Origin: Ceriagrion tenellum
Taxonomy: Eukaryota; Arthropoda; Insecta; Odonata; Coenagrionidae
NCBI GenBank assembly: GCA_963169105.1
Contig: OY720636.1
Span: 108,314,539-108,378,538, forward strand
Direction of reading: 5' to 3'
Length of the DNA: 64,000 nt
The translations under genes and the position numbers were made by a program. The first letter of the stretch is position 1. Every line of letters starts with the position of its first letter. Positions 22,833 through 34,744 of the stretch are shown here, in pieces. A model generated the notes under the pieces. That model was not told the DNA's origin. It was given only the letters and a program-made list of their open reading frames with translations, and ran no database searches.

Positions 22833-24499
22833 TTGAAACAGACCTCTCAGTGATAAGTGTAAAACTAGAAGAATGTTCTCCAAATAACGCTTTTGTATTT
22901 GTCATTTGTTCCATTTGTGCACGCGTAGTCTTTTTTTTTGAGCATCAGAAGTATTTATAACTTTCAGCGTTCAAAATTTGGTAACATTTTACCTTTAGGG
23001 TATTTCGCTCGAGAGTTTGATATTGACTGAATTGATATATGGTTACATTTTCGTTAATGTGACAGTTGAAATCATTTCTTTGCATAACTGAGCTTCATTC
23101 GGTTGAAAAAGAAAAGCTGTCGATTTCGCCTCGTAGAGTATTTTATGCTCTCTTTTCTTAATATCGGAGTAACTTAATTTATCTGTTAATATGTTACCAT
23201 CCTCGTGAAACTTATTTGTTGATTCTTCAATATGGCTAAGGCACGCTTTACTAACAATTGAAAACAGTATCTGTATATCTTGGTGATCGTTCTGTATGGA
23301 AATATTGTTGATCTGAATCTTATTCTGAATCGTTCCTTTAATAAATATTCATTGATAAACCTCTGCGGGAGGAAAGGGGAATTAGAATCTACGAGCGGCG
23401 CTAAGTGTGTTCCTCGTAAATTCTCATCATCCAGCGCTGCAAAGATCTGCCATCGGATAATCTCGTGATGTGTGCAAATGGCGGCAGAAAATTTGTTTCG
23501 GTCGTCGTTGCGGGAGTTGCTATGCTAGGTCGCCTAGGCTCGTGTTAGCGTGTGGGAGGGGAAGTGACGTTCAAGAATATGAAATTTGAGATGAGGAAGA
23601 TATTTCCATGCTGGCTTCTTAATTATTTCTAGTTAGTAGCGCCTCCGCCGGGGATTTTCCTTCGTCTAAAACCCTTGCGAAGGGGAGCGGTTTTGGAAAT
23701 TGTTGCGTTGAAGACGTCCTAATACCCTTAGTTACCCGCCGTCAGTGTCACGGTCACAAATTTTCCGGATGGGGTCCATTATCTCTCCCTCTGCAGTTGC
23801 CTAACTGGGCAACTGCGGAGTGAGGGCGTGCAGGGGTTAATCAATTCGTTCATATTCAGCGCCCGGCGGCCATAATTAGTCCACATAATCCCATCGGCTG
23901 GGTGGGGTCCTCCTACACGCCCCTTGAGGGGTTTAATTATTTACACGCCGTCGTTGTATTAAAATAGAACAGTATACAATGCATAAATGAGAGGATTTTG
24001 TGATGTGCTCAGTTGTTTTAATTAATTGAGCCGCATTTCGACTCGAACAATTATTTCGTCATCCCACGCAAATTACGGGCGCCGCGCAAGTGTAAACAAA
24101 TTGTATCCAGGTGCGGTTACTTGCTATATAAAAACCTTGGTGATCACAGCTCTCCTATCTGGTATCACATAATTCTTCCTATTACCACGTTAAACCACAT
24201 CGGAACCCTCATTTCACTTTTTGGGTGAAATGTTGCGCATGCACTCCTTTATAAATGGAATTTCAATTGTGCTTTTTCCTGGCAACAGACGTTTCTAGAG
24301 CAGGTAATAAAACTCCAAAAACCAGCAAAAAATTTTTCTTCATTTGATGAAATGGTGGCTGTTTACTCATTACAATGTTGAAACTCTGCTTGACACACAA
24401 GTATAAATTAAGCATTGCATTATGTATTTAAATTTATATACACATTTTTTTCATTTATAAGAATAGTAAGACTATTGTTGGAGATTATTAGTGTAATAT
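22833..24499. other. Unannotated stretch with a GC-rich, low-repeat segment
   Basis: No gene recognised. About 23370-24150 is more GC-rich, contains none of the window's repeat families, and includes an AACTGGGCAACTGCGG block and a TATATAAAAA at 24125. A regulatory region is possible but unproven. Confidence 0.35.
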
Positions 24500-25070
24500 G
24501 TACGGTCGGATTCAAATGTATTGCAAAGAATCCAGCACTTACGCTTCTCAAGGAAATCGAGTTTCACTTACTGCGCTGTTGTCCTTTGCTACGCAACGTT
24601 ATCAATTCATCTGTTTATTTGCACGTATCCAAATGGTAATAGATGAGCAATTGCCTATTTTGTCCTAATTTGTCATTACACTTTCGTTTCAGTTTGGATT
24701 TGCGATTTGAGTGTGGATAATTGTTATTTATTAATCACAACTGTCACTCTAAATGATACATTACGTAGCATTTGCTTTAGGTGTATTGTATGCCAGGAAC
24801 GGTCTGTGTTTAATAATAAAGTTTGGTATTTCAATTAATCAATACGTCGCAGCATGTCATTGTTATTCGAGCTGATCATATTATGTAATTACAAGTTAGC
24901 ACAAAACAAGGAATTGCTCTACTGTTACAATTTAAAAACGTGCAAATAAACAGCTGAATAGATAGCGTTGCATAGCAAAGAATAACAGCGCCGTAAGTGA
25001 AAATCGATTTCCTTGAGAAGCGTTAGTGGCGCCGCTCGATTCTTTGCAATACATTTGAATCCGACTGTAC
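24500..25070. mobile_element. Long inverted-repeat (foldback) element
   Basis: Arms of about 126-132 bp at 24500-24625 and 24939-25070 pair end to end: GTACGGTCGGATTCAAATG at the left and CATTTGAATCCGACTGTAC at the right, with inner ends TTTATTTGCACG/CGTGCAAATAAA. The 313-bp centre is AT-rich and non-coding. It lacks the CTGATGA motif, so it is a different family. A target duplication is not clear. Confidence 0.8.
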
Positions 25071-27237
25071 CTATATTTTTGTATGACCAATTGTTGATTG
25101 TCTATCTATTGGCCACGTATGTGTGTGTTGATTGAAGGTAGACTTTACACATGTATTACCTTTAAGGCTACCCAAAGAGTTAATTTTTTTATGTTTAAAA
25201 GAAGTTGTTTAAATTTTTCTTTTCTTTTGTTGGAAGTAATAAACATCTTAACGTACCGTACCTATACAGGCCATATATAGGTCATGTGATTGAGGTTTTT
25301 CCTGGGCCATTCCACTACCCTACCACTCCATGCCTCATACGCGGTTTGTGCATTTCGTACGATGAACGTTGAAAGGATTACTTCAACCCTCTGTTAATTT
25401 TGTTCTTCATCCCGCAAAATTTCGAATGCAACCTTTCGTGCAAAACGTCGAAGCCTGTGTTGCTTACATGGTATATACCAGACCAGGCCTGTGCCTCAGG
25501 CACTTAGCTTCATCAATGTTTTCCTCATCACTGCCATATCTATAGCTACTGCTTTAGTGCATTAGTTCACCTCCGTTTGTTTAGATACGTTACACAAGCG
25601 TGTTCGTATCGTTTTCTACCGATAAGAATCTGATGCCATCCGTTTGTTTGGAGCGTACCTGCGTTGCACTCGGTTATAAACCTAAGTCCGTACACTTGGT
25701 ATATTGAAAGCTGATGATTTTTCTGCCACCCATCAGAAATAAATGGAAATACAAGACATAACACGAGAAATTTTATGAATTTAGCGTTCATAATTCAAAA
25801 TTGTGTTACAATTTTTTGTAGACATCGTTTAAGGATCTACTCCATGGAATTGTTTCACTGTTCTTCTTAATATATATTTGCAACTGTAACAATGAAGACA
25901 TCACTTTGCTATTCATGTGTGCGGATGGTGAGTTGATATGTTTACTGTCACTGTGCCACACTTGATCGGGGAAAACTGTTGCGCTATTGAACACGCCTCA
26001 TGTTTACTGGGTCGCAGTCCTATAAGCTATGTGCTGAGGAAGATGGAAAGCGATCATCTAAAAGATCCTACGGTTGAAACACTGGGAAATACAATTCTTC
26101 ATCCATTTATCGTCTGTTCATCGATCTTCCCGCGTCAGTTCCTTCAACAGGCGGCTCTCTGTGGTGTGTTCACTTATCTGCCACAAACCCATTTTCAGAG
26201 TCATATCCATATTTCACCCGCCACCGCCGCGGGTCGCCTCCCCAAGTTCACCGCACCAATGTTTTTTTTCCCCTCGCCCGCATATCAAACTCCGTCGATC
26301 CGGCGTCTTTTGAGGCACGGCGATGTGAAATATAATGACTTTCGTGGCCGAGTGGCCGGGGGGTTAAACCGCGTCAAAAACTTGGGGCCCGGGACGTTAC
26401 GGGTCGGGAGTGCTTCCGGCGGCTCTGCATAAATATTCCTTCAAGACTTCCGTGCCGTGGGGTCGTGGGCGGGTCCGATGAAGGAAGGGAAGGGGCGGGG
26501 GCGGGGGCAGTAGAGAGAGGAGGAGGCCGGTCGCTTGATCGGCTCTTCAATCCACCTCCGAAAGCGTCTCCTTCCAAACAAATTGGCTCATTCAGCGGGG
26601 CCGTCATGCCACTGACCCACAAGTTGTGAATACATAGTAGCTATTTACGTGCAGGTCGCACAAGGGGTCAGGTCATGTGTGGCGGAGGAACCGTTCCATT
26701 TGAAGGGGAAAAAACTCCGCGCGGTTTTCCGAATGGGGCACAAGATTCTTTTCCAACCATCACAATGTTCTTATAGAATGGACGGTTTCTTCGAACCGTG
26801 GTGGGAATCACTCATCGTGAATAAACCGAGCCTGCTGTAAGAAATATCGTAAGCCAAAGAGAGTTTAGAGGAAATGTTACTGTAAATGTGTTTGAAATAA
26901 CTCTAAACTATAACATATAAAATAATAACTATAAACTGTCAATTGGTAGCTTCTTACGGTACGCACTTACATTGTTAAGTATTTGTCTTGGTCTCACTAC
27001 ATGAGATATACGTATTTTTAAGTGTAAGCATAACATGTTATCATTTGATGGCAACCTTGAACAGGTTCTCCATCAAGGCTACCTAAAGTTACTCGCAACT
27101 TGTCATTGTGAATGTAATATGTGTCTGAGTAATAAATATTATTATTAAATAGATCTTGCCTAGTTTTGATGCTATGAATTATTTTCTGAAAGAAATAAAG
27201 AAACAATAAATACATACCCTCATCATAAAGGATTTTT
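25071..27237. other. Unannotated stretch
   Basis: Contains a 164-codon frame (25938-26432 +) and GC-rich 26340-26620, neither with a recognisable domain. A GTGGCCGAGTGGCCGG block at 26344 resembles a tRNA-Leu/Ser A box, but no matching B box or fold follows. Confidence 0.4.
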
Positions 27238-27540
27238 GGATAGAAGGATTGGATATTTGGGGAGGCGACCGATAGCTATGGTCACTTGCGCCATAGGGGA
27301 CAGGTAAGGGAGGAAGGGTGAATAGAAACTCGATGTCAGCATTGGCCTACCACCAATGTCGCCAAGGGGACCTCGGTTTATCGTCTCATCCTATTGACGG
27401 AATATTGCACCTGAGGTTCCCTCCACAAGACACTCCAGTAGGGATCGGATTTCCTCGGAAAAACACCCGCCTCTGCAGGGATTTGAACCTTAGCCGTCAG
27501 TATGGTTAGCCAATACTCTAGCCACCACAGAAACCCGATC
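27238..27540 (-). mobile_element. SINE-C copy 2
   Basis: Reverse strand: head GGTGGCTAGAGTATTGGCTA (A box), AGGTTCAAATCCC (B box), central GGATGAGACGATAAACCG and GTCCCCTTGGCG, and end GTCGGTCGCCTCCCC-type. It matches 14095-14385. It is near full length, and the head is better preserved than in the other copy. Confidence 0.8.
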
Positions 27541-27689
27541 CCCTCATCTTAAAGGAATTCTGCCTAGAAAAGCCTTCTAACATCATGATATTAGCCAATA
27601 AAAGAAACTAAAGTGAAAATAAACCGAATAGTCGACGTTAGCATGTCTGACCTGTTACAAATCAGTCGTGTCAGTCACTGGTAATAAAT

Positions 27690-27912
27690 ACTTGTCCAAT
27701 TCTCACGCATTTATTTTCGTCACCGACCATGGTTTCAGCACATTATACCATCATCAGTGTTCTAACGAGGGTATACCCAGATAATTTCATAATGTGCTGA
27801 AACTATTGTGGGTGTCGAAAATAAAAGTGTGGAAATATTATACAAGTGTTTATTTTCAAATATTGAAATTCATAGGTTCCACAAAGTTTGTGCCGATACG
27901 CTCTCTTATGAT
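27690..27912 (+). mobile_element. Foldback element with conserved tail
   Basis: The left arm contains TTTATTTTCGTCACCGACC; the reverse-strand core at 27732-27757 is CTGATGATGGTATAATG then TGCTGAAAC. The right arm has GTGCTGAAACTATTGTGG. The tail at 27862-27910 reads IEIHRFHKVCADTLSY, close to the 11491 tail. Here the hairpin between the boxes is poor, unlike most copies. Confidence 0.7.
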
Positions 27913-28342
27913 CCCTGGTAATTTTCATCTTGAATTGATTCGTTCAGAGTATCGACGGAACTTCGTCTGCCTCAGGTACAGAATTGTTGCTGTTTTTGCA
28001 TTGTTAAGGCTGATTCGCGCGGTGTGACTCGTATAAAAGTTACCTCAAGGCCATTTTTTTTTTAAATTTTATCGAGTTATTAAATTTTAAAATTAAACTT
28101 AGGTATTTCTCGATTTAGAGACTTTTTTAGTGCTAGAGGTTCAGGAGCTTGCAGTAGTGGACGCGGGAGAGAAGGGAAGAGAATCTACAATTTAGTCGAC
28201 GGAATGAGACGCAGGAGGTGTGGGGAACTCAGGGAAGAGTTTTATAGTTATGCGCGAAAAATATAGATGGGGGTCCCAAAAACTCAGTATTTAAGGTAAG
28301 GACTGTCAAAAAACTTACCTATAAAGTGGTAGGTTACCTATT
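27913..28342. other. Unannotated stretch
   Basis: Nothing recognised. Confidence 0.4.
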
Positions 28343-28990
28343 GATCGTTATATCTACATCTACACATTACCCTGCACGCCACCCTTAGGGTGTTTGGCAG
28401 GGGGTGATTTATCACCTACATGCACTATAACTCCTAAGTAACTTTCACCAACCATCACTACGCTATAGATTTGATACCAATGCTAAATACACTATTGTAT
28501 TAATGTATTATGCTACTACGTAGAAGAGATACTTCAGTCAGGCAGGGAATATGCGAAACGAGATGTTAGCACTACATGATAGATTAATGAACGAGCATTA
28601 GGGAGCAAATCTACTACTAATACGGTTAATCTTGTCAGTATAGTCTATTTCCCGTATTTGATTCTCATTATTTGATCAATAGAAGTATGTTAGAGTTCGT
28701 AGGAAATAAATAACGTCGTCAGAGAATATATTGGCCTCGAATTTACGTAAAAGGTTTAGTCTGATTTTTAATCGACAGTCTGAAAGCGATTCCCATCCCA
28801 GTTTTTGTTAGGGTTCAGTAACACTAACGAGACTATCATAGAGGACTTTCACGTATCCTTCTGATCATCTCTGCGCGCGTTCTACCTCTGTTTTAGGCCT
28901 AGCTCATTAGGATCCCAAAATACTGGCAGCACAATGAATGGGTCTCGCCGATCTTATCGTTGCCCCTGGCGACGAAACTTCGCTAGTTCT
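28343..28990. repeat. Dispersed arthropod-type repeat (long copy)
   Basis: Begins ATCTACATCTACACATTACC followed by CCTGCACGCCACC and AGGGTGTTTGGCAGGGG. The first ~100 bp recurs at 40777-40915. From memory, ACATCTACATCTACAT...GTGTTTGGCAG sequences are dispersed in many arthropod genomes. The right boundary is uncertain, and the class is not known to me. Confidence 0.5.
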
Positions 28991-29952
28991 TATCTGCCTC
29001 ATATGCTTAGATCGCTCCAAATTCTGAATCTCGTGTAATCCGCCTTCCCTTCCCACTAATCCATTTTTCTCGAGGGAGCATGATGGTGGCGAGTTTATTA
29101 GCGAGCTTTCTGCTCCTCGTGACCCTAGGGCGCGTTTCCCTTTTGTCACTTCAAAGGCTGCCAAACCAGACCAGACCGTTTTTCCCCTTCAAGGGACAAT
29201 TAGTCCAAATCTCCCGCAAGGGGATTTTCTTGAGGTTTCGGAAAGGTTCGAGCAATTCTACATCCTTCTAGGGTTTCAAGAGGGGTCCCTGAGTGCCTGG
29301 CCCGGCGAAATTCTATTTACGGCCTCAACTGTCGATTTTGTTTTTGTTGACGTTCTCTTTCACCTAGAAAAGCAGATATAAGATGGGTCGAGAAGAATAT
29401 TTCGATGTGACTTGGTTAACCTGTTAATACTTTTCTAAATATAACTTCATTGCTCGTCAATTTGGACCGCTTTACACGTATACGCTGTTGTTAATGGAGG
29501 ATTGGTGTCAGATGTGTAAACGAATTCAAACCTCTCTTTCCGCCAATGTGTTGCGGTGGTATTTCTGCATCCTCGGGGATATTGCAATGTATTACTACAT
29601 TTCTATTCAACTTTATAAGTATTCTAACCTTTTTATAAACTAAAAAGGTATTTTAAAAACAATTCTTTACCTTGAGATGAACATCAGGCTGAATATAGTG
29701 TGCCGTACGCTGAGTACAGCCTGTATAGTATGATAAATGGTTGGTATCAGCTTTAATTGTTGCTATGCGACTTAAACAATTTTAAAATAAATCAATCACA
29801 GAATTTTAATGGCATGCGAAAAAAGCATTAGGATTTTAATATTCAGTGATGAAAATGGCCACGATATAGTGTCGACATGAATGTGTGCTTTATACAAATT
29901 TTATGTGTACGTGCTTAATATATTCGCACTTTATTTTGTTATATACTAGCAG
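28991..29952. other. Unannotated stretch
   Basis: No gene or element recognised. Short frames on both strands near 28907-29271 lack domains. Confidence 0.4.
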
Positions 29953-30162
29953 TATTTATTTATTTATTTATAATCACAACCCGGAAAACAGCACAACAAA
30001 GGCCCTTTACATCGGGTGTTTTAACATTAACAATAGACGAACACGTACACCCTTGTCCTGGGTAGATACCCTGGGTAGATAATATTCTACCCAGGCGGGA
30101 CTCGAACCCGCGACCCTCGGGTTAGCATGCAAGGACTTTACCCCACCGCCACCGGGGCCGAC
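29953..30162 (-). mobile_element. SINE-B copy
   Basis: Reverse strand: GTCGGCCCCGGTGGCGGTGG, A box GGTAAAGTCCTTGC, B box GCGGGTTCGAGTCCCGC, then a CTGGGTAGA body and a 3' TTATAAATAAATAAATA-like tail (29953-29975). The copy at 54050-54247 shares the tail block CATCGGGTGTTTTAACATTA. Confidence 0.85.
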
Positions 30163-31386
30163 AATTGCCCATTGTTTCTCAGTGGTAGGGGTAAAAGTAA
30201 GAAATAATCTTCATGATAGTTCGAAAGATATGCAGGAAAAGGATCTTACCTTCAATTTATAATTTTAACGGCGACTGCTTCGATATTCAAACGTTTAATG
30301 GATAACCTACAGTGGAAACAAAACCGCTTTGAAATCGCTGTCCGCTCGGTGACATTTCGCCGCATCAATTCTTACGTAGCCGAATCAAAGCGATTATGAC
30401 AGTGACGATCTCAATTTTAAACCGTAAATGGATAAATTATAGCTTCAACAATGCAACTTCGAAATCGCTGTCAGTTCAGCGACACTTCGCCTCGTCAATT
30501 TATCGATAACTCAACAATGACGACTCGGATATGGTTAATAGCACTGTTACAATGTAACGCTGCGCTTTTATTTTAGCAGCAATTTATTTTAAAGGCAGCG
30601 ACCGAGAAACCGTTTTGAAATTGGATCAAAATATAATCTATTGTGATCTTACTCATTCTAGTGATTTTGATTGAAGAGGAAAAGAAAATAAAAAAAATAT
30701 CCTGCTGAGTTAGCATCAAAAAGGTAAATCATTGAAAACAGAATGGCAGTTTATGAAATCGAAATGATGCAAATGAAAACGGCAATTCGGTTCCAAATAA
30801 ATGATGTTTTTCGTTATAGTACTTAGGGCATTTTGATAGTTTTACTCATAAATGAATGTTTCGACTCACCATTCCTTTCTTAAGGGTTTTTTTCACTAAG
30901 TGGAATCTGCCCAATTATTCACTAAACGATACATATCATTGAGCTGTTGCACTGAAATGTTTTTTTTTTCGAACCTATAAAATTCCGTCATTATGGCAGA
31001 TATGTTGGTAATGTTCTTTCGTTTTTTGCGAGTCTTTGCTCTTTTCCATACTTTACCATAGGTAAAAATCTCCTTTTCATTAAAAGTGATAAGTTATGGG
31101 CCTTTTTTTTCAATGTATCCGAATGAGGCTTCAACAATGCTATCGGTCGTCAAGGGAACAGATTACCAAAAAGGCTGAATTTTCAGCAATTTAATGATTT
31201 TCTTTTAAATTTACGGTAAATCAGTTGGAGAACAAAAATCGATTGCAAGAATAAGAATTGATAGTCATTTATCTTTCCAATGGCCTTTGTAGCGACTTCG
31301 TGCCACGATTGTTTCTAATTTAAATTTGCAAACGAAAAAAAAAATGTCCACGGGAAATAAAAATTTACTTTACATGTATTTCTTAT
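30163..31386. other. Unannotated stretch
   Basis: AT-rich. Two related blocks (GAAATCGCTGTCCGCTCGG near 30332 and GAAATCGCTGTCAGTTCAG near 30461, each followed by GACA.TTCGCC.C.TCAATT) suggest an old ~130-bp duplication. No gene. Confidence 0.45.
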
Positions 31387-31674
31387 GGAAACGCTTTTAC
31401 TCGTCTGGAGTCGAACCAGAGACCACTAGTTCCACGAAAAGTAGCCCATTTTCTGCGCAGGAAAGACATTTAATTATCCTTAAAATTTACTACTAATACC
31501 AGGAGGTAATCTGAAGAAGGCAGTTGTGTTGGAAACGCTTTTACTCGTCTGGAGTCGAACCAGAGACCACTAGTTCCACGAAAAGTAGCCCATTTTCTGC
31601 GCAGGAAAGACATTTAATAATCCTTAAAATTTACTACTAATACCAGGGGGTAATCTGAAGAAGGCAGTTGTGTT
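31387..31674. repeat. Tandem duplication, 2 x 144 bp
   Basis: 31387-31530 and 31531-31674 are almost identical; I see two substitutions. Each unit begins GGAAACGCTTTTACTCGTC and on the reverse strand contains a tRNA T-arm (TCTGGTTCGACTCCAGA). No full tRNA folds around it, so it is probably a duplicated tRNA- or SINE-derived piece. Confidence 0.9.
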
Positions 31675-33023
31675 GAGCCGCCGAAATATAATAAAATCGT
31701 GTTAGGTTTTTTTTGTGTTTTCCTGTATTTTCGCCAGTAATGCCTGTGACATCTTTTTATCTTATTGTGCACCACGCGTGTTTTTTCATTGTTTGGGTAC
31801 ATACAGACAATGTGTTGTATACATTAGATGCGTGTATGGATTAGTGTATGGACCCAAATATAACTGCTTCTAGCTTGAGGTGTTTAAAGTTATCGATATT
31901 CATGGTAAATGAATAAATCGTCCAGAAATTTTAATCTGCCTGAGTACTAAGATTTTCATGTTCCATGAATGTAGATAATGGCTTCATCCCTGTATTTTGT
32001 AATTACTTAGGGCTATTTGCTTTTTTTACTCTCCGCGTCATTGAATACTCTTTGGAATGCCCTTTCGAAAATCTGAATTTTTTAACGGATTTCGAAGCGT
32101 TCGTTACATAAGAATGCCAAGTCGGCGATAAATATCCACGACCGCCGAAATGTCAGTGATAATACTATTATGGCATTATTTTCCATGCCCTCTGTCTATA
32201 TATTTCCCTCATTCGACGATTAATATTCTCGTTATGTGTGTTGAAATTCCTTTTGCCGCCTAGTGGATTGCTACGCGGTAATATACCGGTCACGTTTGGA
32301 AATTAATTCCCGGAGCAACAACGTCTCGCCTGAAGACTCTTTATCATATATCCGCGGTATTTATTGCATTTATGTCACGTACCAATAATTTGTATTTGTC
32401 GATCGCGCGCGATAAAAAAAATACGTGATTTATTGTTGTATATGCCTATATTTCACCTTTTCTTAATTTTTTTCTGGCCGATTTATGCCGTAGAGCTTAT
32501 ATAGTATTAAAATGGACGTTACATAGATCAGGAAAGTGACGTTAAACATTCATTTTTAACCAGTAACAGTGGAATAGTATTCTTCATGGACGTGTCAACA
32601 ACATTACGAAATATTATAACATGATTAATTGATATCGTAAATATGTAGTGTAGTTTTTTCTCGTAGGGATTATTGTTGACTGAATGGTCAAAATGGCTAT
32701 TACCTTCTCGTCCTAAATTGAATCTGGAGCTGTTAATTCTGCATCCATTTTCCATTTGTAGGATTTTTTTCTTGCTTGACTAGCGCTGTGTCATTAACCT
32801 ACTTTGGAAAAATGTGCTAGTTTTTCGGATAGTCTCTGATGATAGGGACTGGCGCTGTCATATTCAGCTTTGGCGATCATATCAGTCTAGCTTTTCACCT
32901 CCCTTAGTGCGTATTTATCTTTGATCAATTTCAAGAGCTTATGGGTTTTCATCGCTGACGACGTCCTCGTAAATACCCTACGAGAAATCCCGGTCGCCGC
33001 TTAATAAGTGAAATATCACTTAT
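31675..33023. other. Unannotated stretch
   Basis: AT-rich, no recognised element or gene. Confidence 0.45.
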
Positions 33024-33508
33024 GGCCTGTTGCAGGTACGACGCATATGTATTCTATAAAGTTATGGGACCCATAAGCCATGGCAACCGTTCATAAATTG
33101 TTGTAGAAACGTAAAAGTTGTAGAATTGTTGTTTATCGGTTTCATAGCTTATGGCATAGAGTTATGAGTTCGATAAGTAGCCTAAATGGCGGATGTGCAA
33201 TCAACCGCTTGGAGACTTAATTACTAGATAAAAAAGTTATTTTGAGACAAATGACCAGTTAATTTACTCGCAATGACTAATTATTATGTGCATTAGCAAT
33301 CACTCATAGGCCAAACTTTCATCAATTTTATCCGGCGGTAAAAGATTAGATCGAATATTCCAAGCTGTAAAGTATTGGTAAATAAGTTACGTAGCTAGCA
33401 GATGTGTTCCTACAACCAGAATTATTATGAGATCTATAACTTTGTGGATCTCATAACTATTACTAAATGTTATTGCAAACGGCCATTATTGAGTGAAATT
33501 GACAACTT
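33024..33508 (-). repeat. Dispersed repeat of about 485 bp, copy 2 (inverted)
   Basis: Reverse complement of the repeat at 18049-18537, sharing the same order of blocks (GGGACCCATAAGCCATGG, GGCGGATGTGCAATCAACCG, TTTTATCCGGCGGTAAA). Diverged by substitutions and small indels and without coding frames. Confidence 0.75.
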
Positions 33509-33619
33509 GACTTAAAGCGCGTTGGTGACAAATCATCCCCTTAAAGTGGCTTACAATGTAATGTGTAGATGTTGAAACAGTCTTTGTATAGGCTGTTTCT
33601 TAAGTATGTGTAACTAATA

Positions 33620-33740
33620 ACAACTTTCTTGAATATTTGGTCATTAATATCACTGCCAACGTTTCGCCAAATATTTTGGCATCTAAAGGGCATCAAGGGT
33701 TAAATATATTAATGACCAAATATTCAAGAAACTTATTATT
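33620..33740. mobile_element. Short foldback with hammerhead-like motif
   Basis: Arms TTTCTTGAATATTTGGTCAT (33624 onward) and its inverse (ending 33733) enclose a reverse-strand motif at 33661-33687: GATGCCAAAATATTTGGCG followed by AAACGTTGGC. The stem GCCAAA/TTTGGC is perfect; the CTGATGA box has decayed to TTTAGAT. Confidence 0.7.
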
Positions 33741-34334
33741 ATCTATAGTTTATTGGTTGAGGAAGTTATCATTGATTTATGTGTAGTATTCATCAACATT
33801 TCTCATATGCATGCCCTCGCATGCAACTTTCCGTCACTCTCTGTCGCTTGGACATCGACAAAATTATACGGGTGACTGCGAGAGTCCCAATTATCGCCTC
33901 TTTTCGTCCGCCCGTTCGCGAGTCGACGGGATGTCCAGCTGGAGGCAGAGGCGACTCGTGAGAGAGTTCGGAGAATGGGTTAATGAAGCGCTCGTTACGG
34001 GCTCGGGCGTCCTTGGGGAGAGCGGCACACGGCTGCAGAGGTGCGGCCGCCGCGCGCCTGGAGTCGTCGTGGGGTCCGCTCAATTAAATGCTCGGCCGCA
34101 CCTCGTGGCGCCCCGCCCCGGAAGCTCTGGGCATCCGACGTCCGAGACTCGGGACGAACGGAGGAAGGCGTGGTCTGCAGGGGAGGGGCGGAGGGTGAGA
34201 TTTGTCCCGGCGAGAGACGAGGTGTTGCCGGACGGACAGTGAAGGGCGTGCGGTCGCGGGAGGGTCGCGCCGCCGCATACACCGTGCTCGTATCCGTTCG
34301 GAGGAGGAAGCGTCGTCCACCCAGTGGTCTGTCC
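33741..34334. other. CpG-rich block beside an hAT-type MITE
   Basis: 33860-34330 is one of the most CpG-rich stretches, with open frames on both strands (up to 143 codons) but no domain. The right edge is cut by the MITE that follows; its 5' target duplication lies at 34327-34334. A candidate CpG-rich regulatory or first-exon region, not demonstrated. Confidence 0.35.
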
Positions 34335-34744
34335 TAGAGATGGGCAAACTCATTCACGGTGGACCGGTCCTTTTTGGGACCCGTTCCTTTTTACTCGTTC
34401 ACCGTTCCTTTTTTATTACTAATCATTGATTCTTATGTTCAATAAGTACTTAGCATTTAAAAAAAATAATATAAGAAACGCGAAATTACTTGTATGCTGT
34501 AATAATCGCGTTCTACAATATTGAATAAGTAATAGTAAAAAGCAAATTACGGAACGGATTTAAAATATTAAAAGAACGAGTGACCGAAAGGAGCGAGTGA
34601 CCGAAAGGAACGAGTGACTGGAAGGAACTTAAGGACCAAAAGGAACGAAACCGGTCCGGTCCGGTCGTTCCGGAGAAGTCGGTCCTCGGTCCTTCCGTTC
34701 AATCCATCCTTCGGCCGCGTTCGTTCGCGAACGACCCACCTCTT
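34335..34744. mobile_element. hAT-like MITE with 8-bp target duplication
   Basis: Termini TAGAGATGGG and CCCACCTCTT are inverted with one mismatch. Flanks GTCTGTCC (34327-34334) and GTCTTTCC (34745-34752) are an 8-bp duplication differing at one base, the length typical of hAT. A short internal AACGAGTGACCGAAAGGA repeat occurs about three times near 34575-34625. No transposase. Confidence 0.85.

Noticed and set aside
26344..26420. tRNA-Leu/Ser-like A box (GTGGCCGAGTGGCCGG)
   Set aside because: No B box at the right spacing and no cloverleaf; at most a remnant.
25938..26432. 164-codon + frame as a host exon
   Set aside because: No domain, no codon-level signal I can see, and no convincing splice context.
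31390..31460. Possible tRNA gene on the reverse strand of the 144-bp repeat
   Set aside because: Only the T-arm is convincing; acceptor and D-arm pairing are missing.
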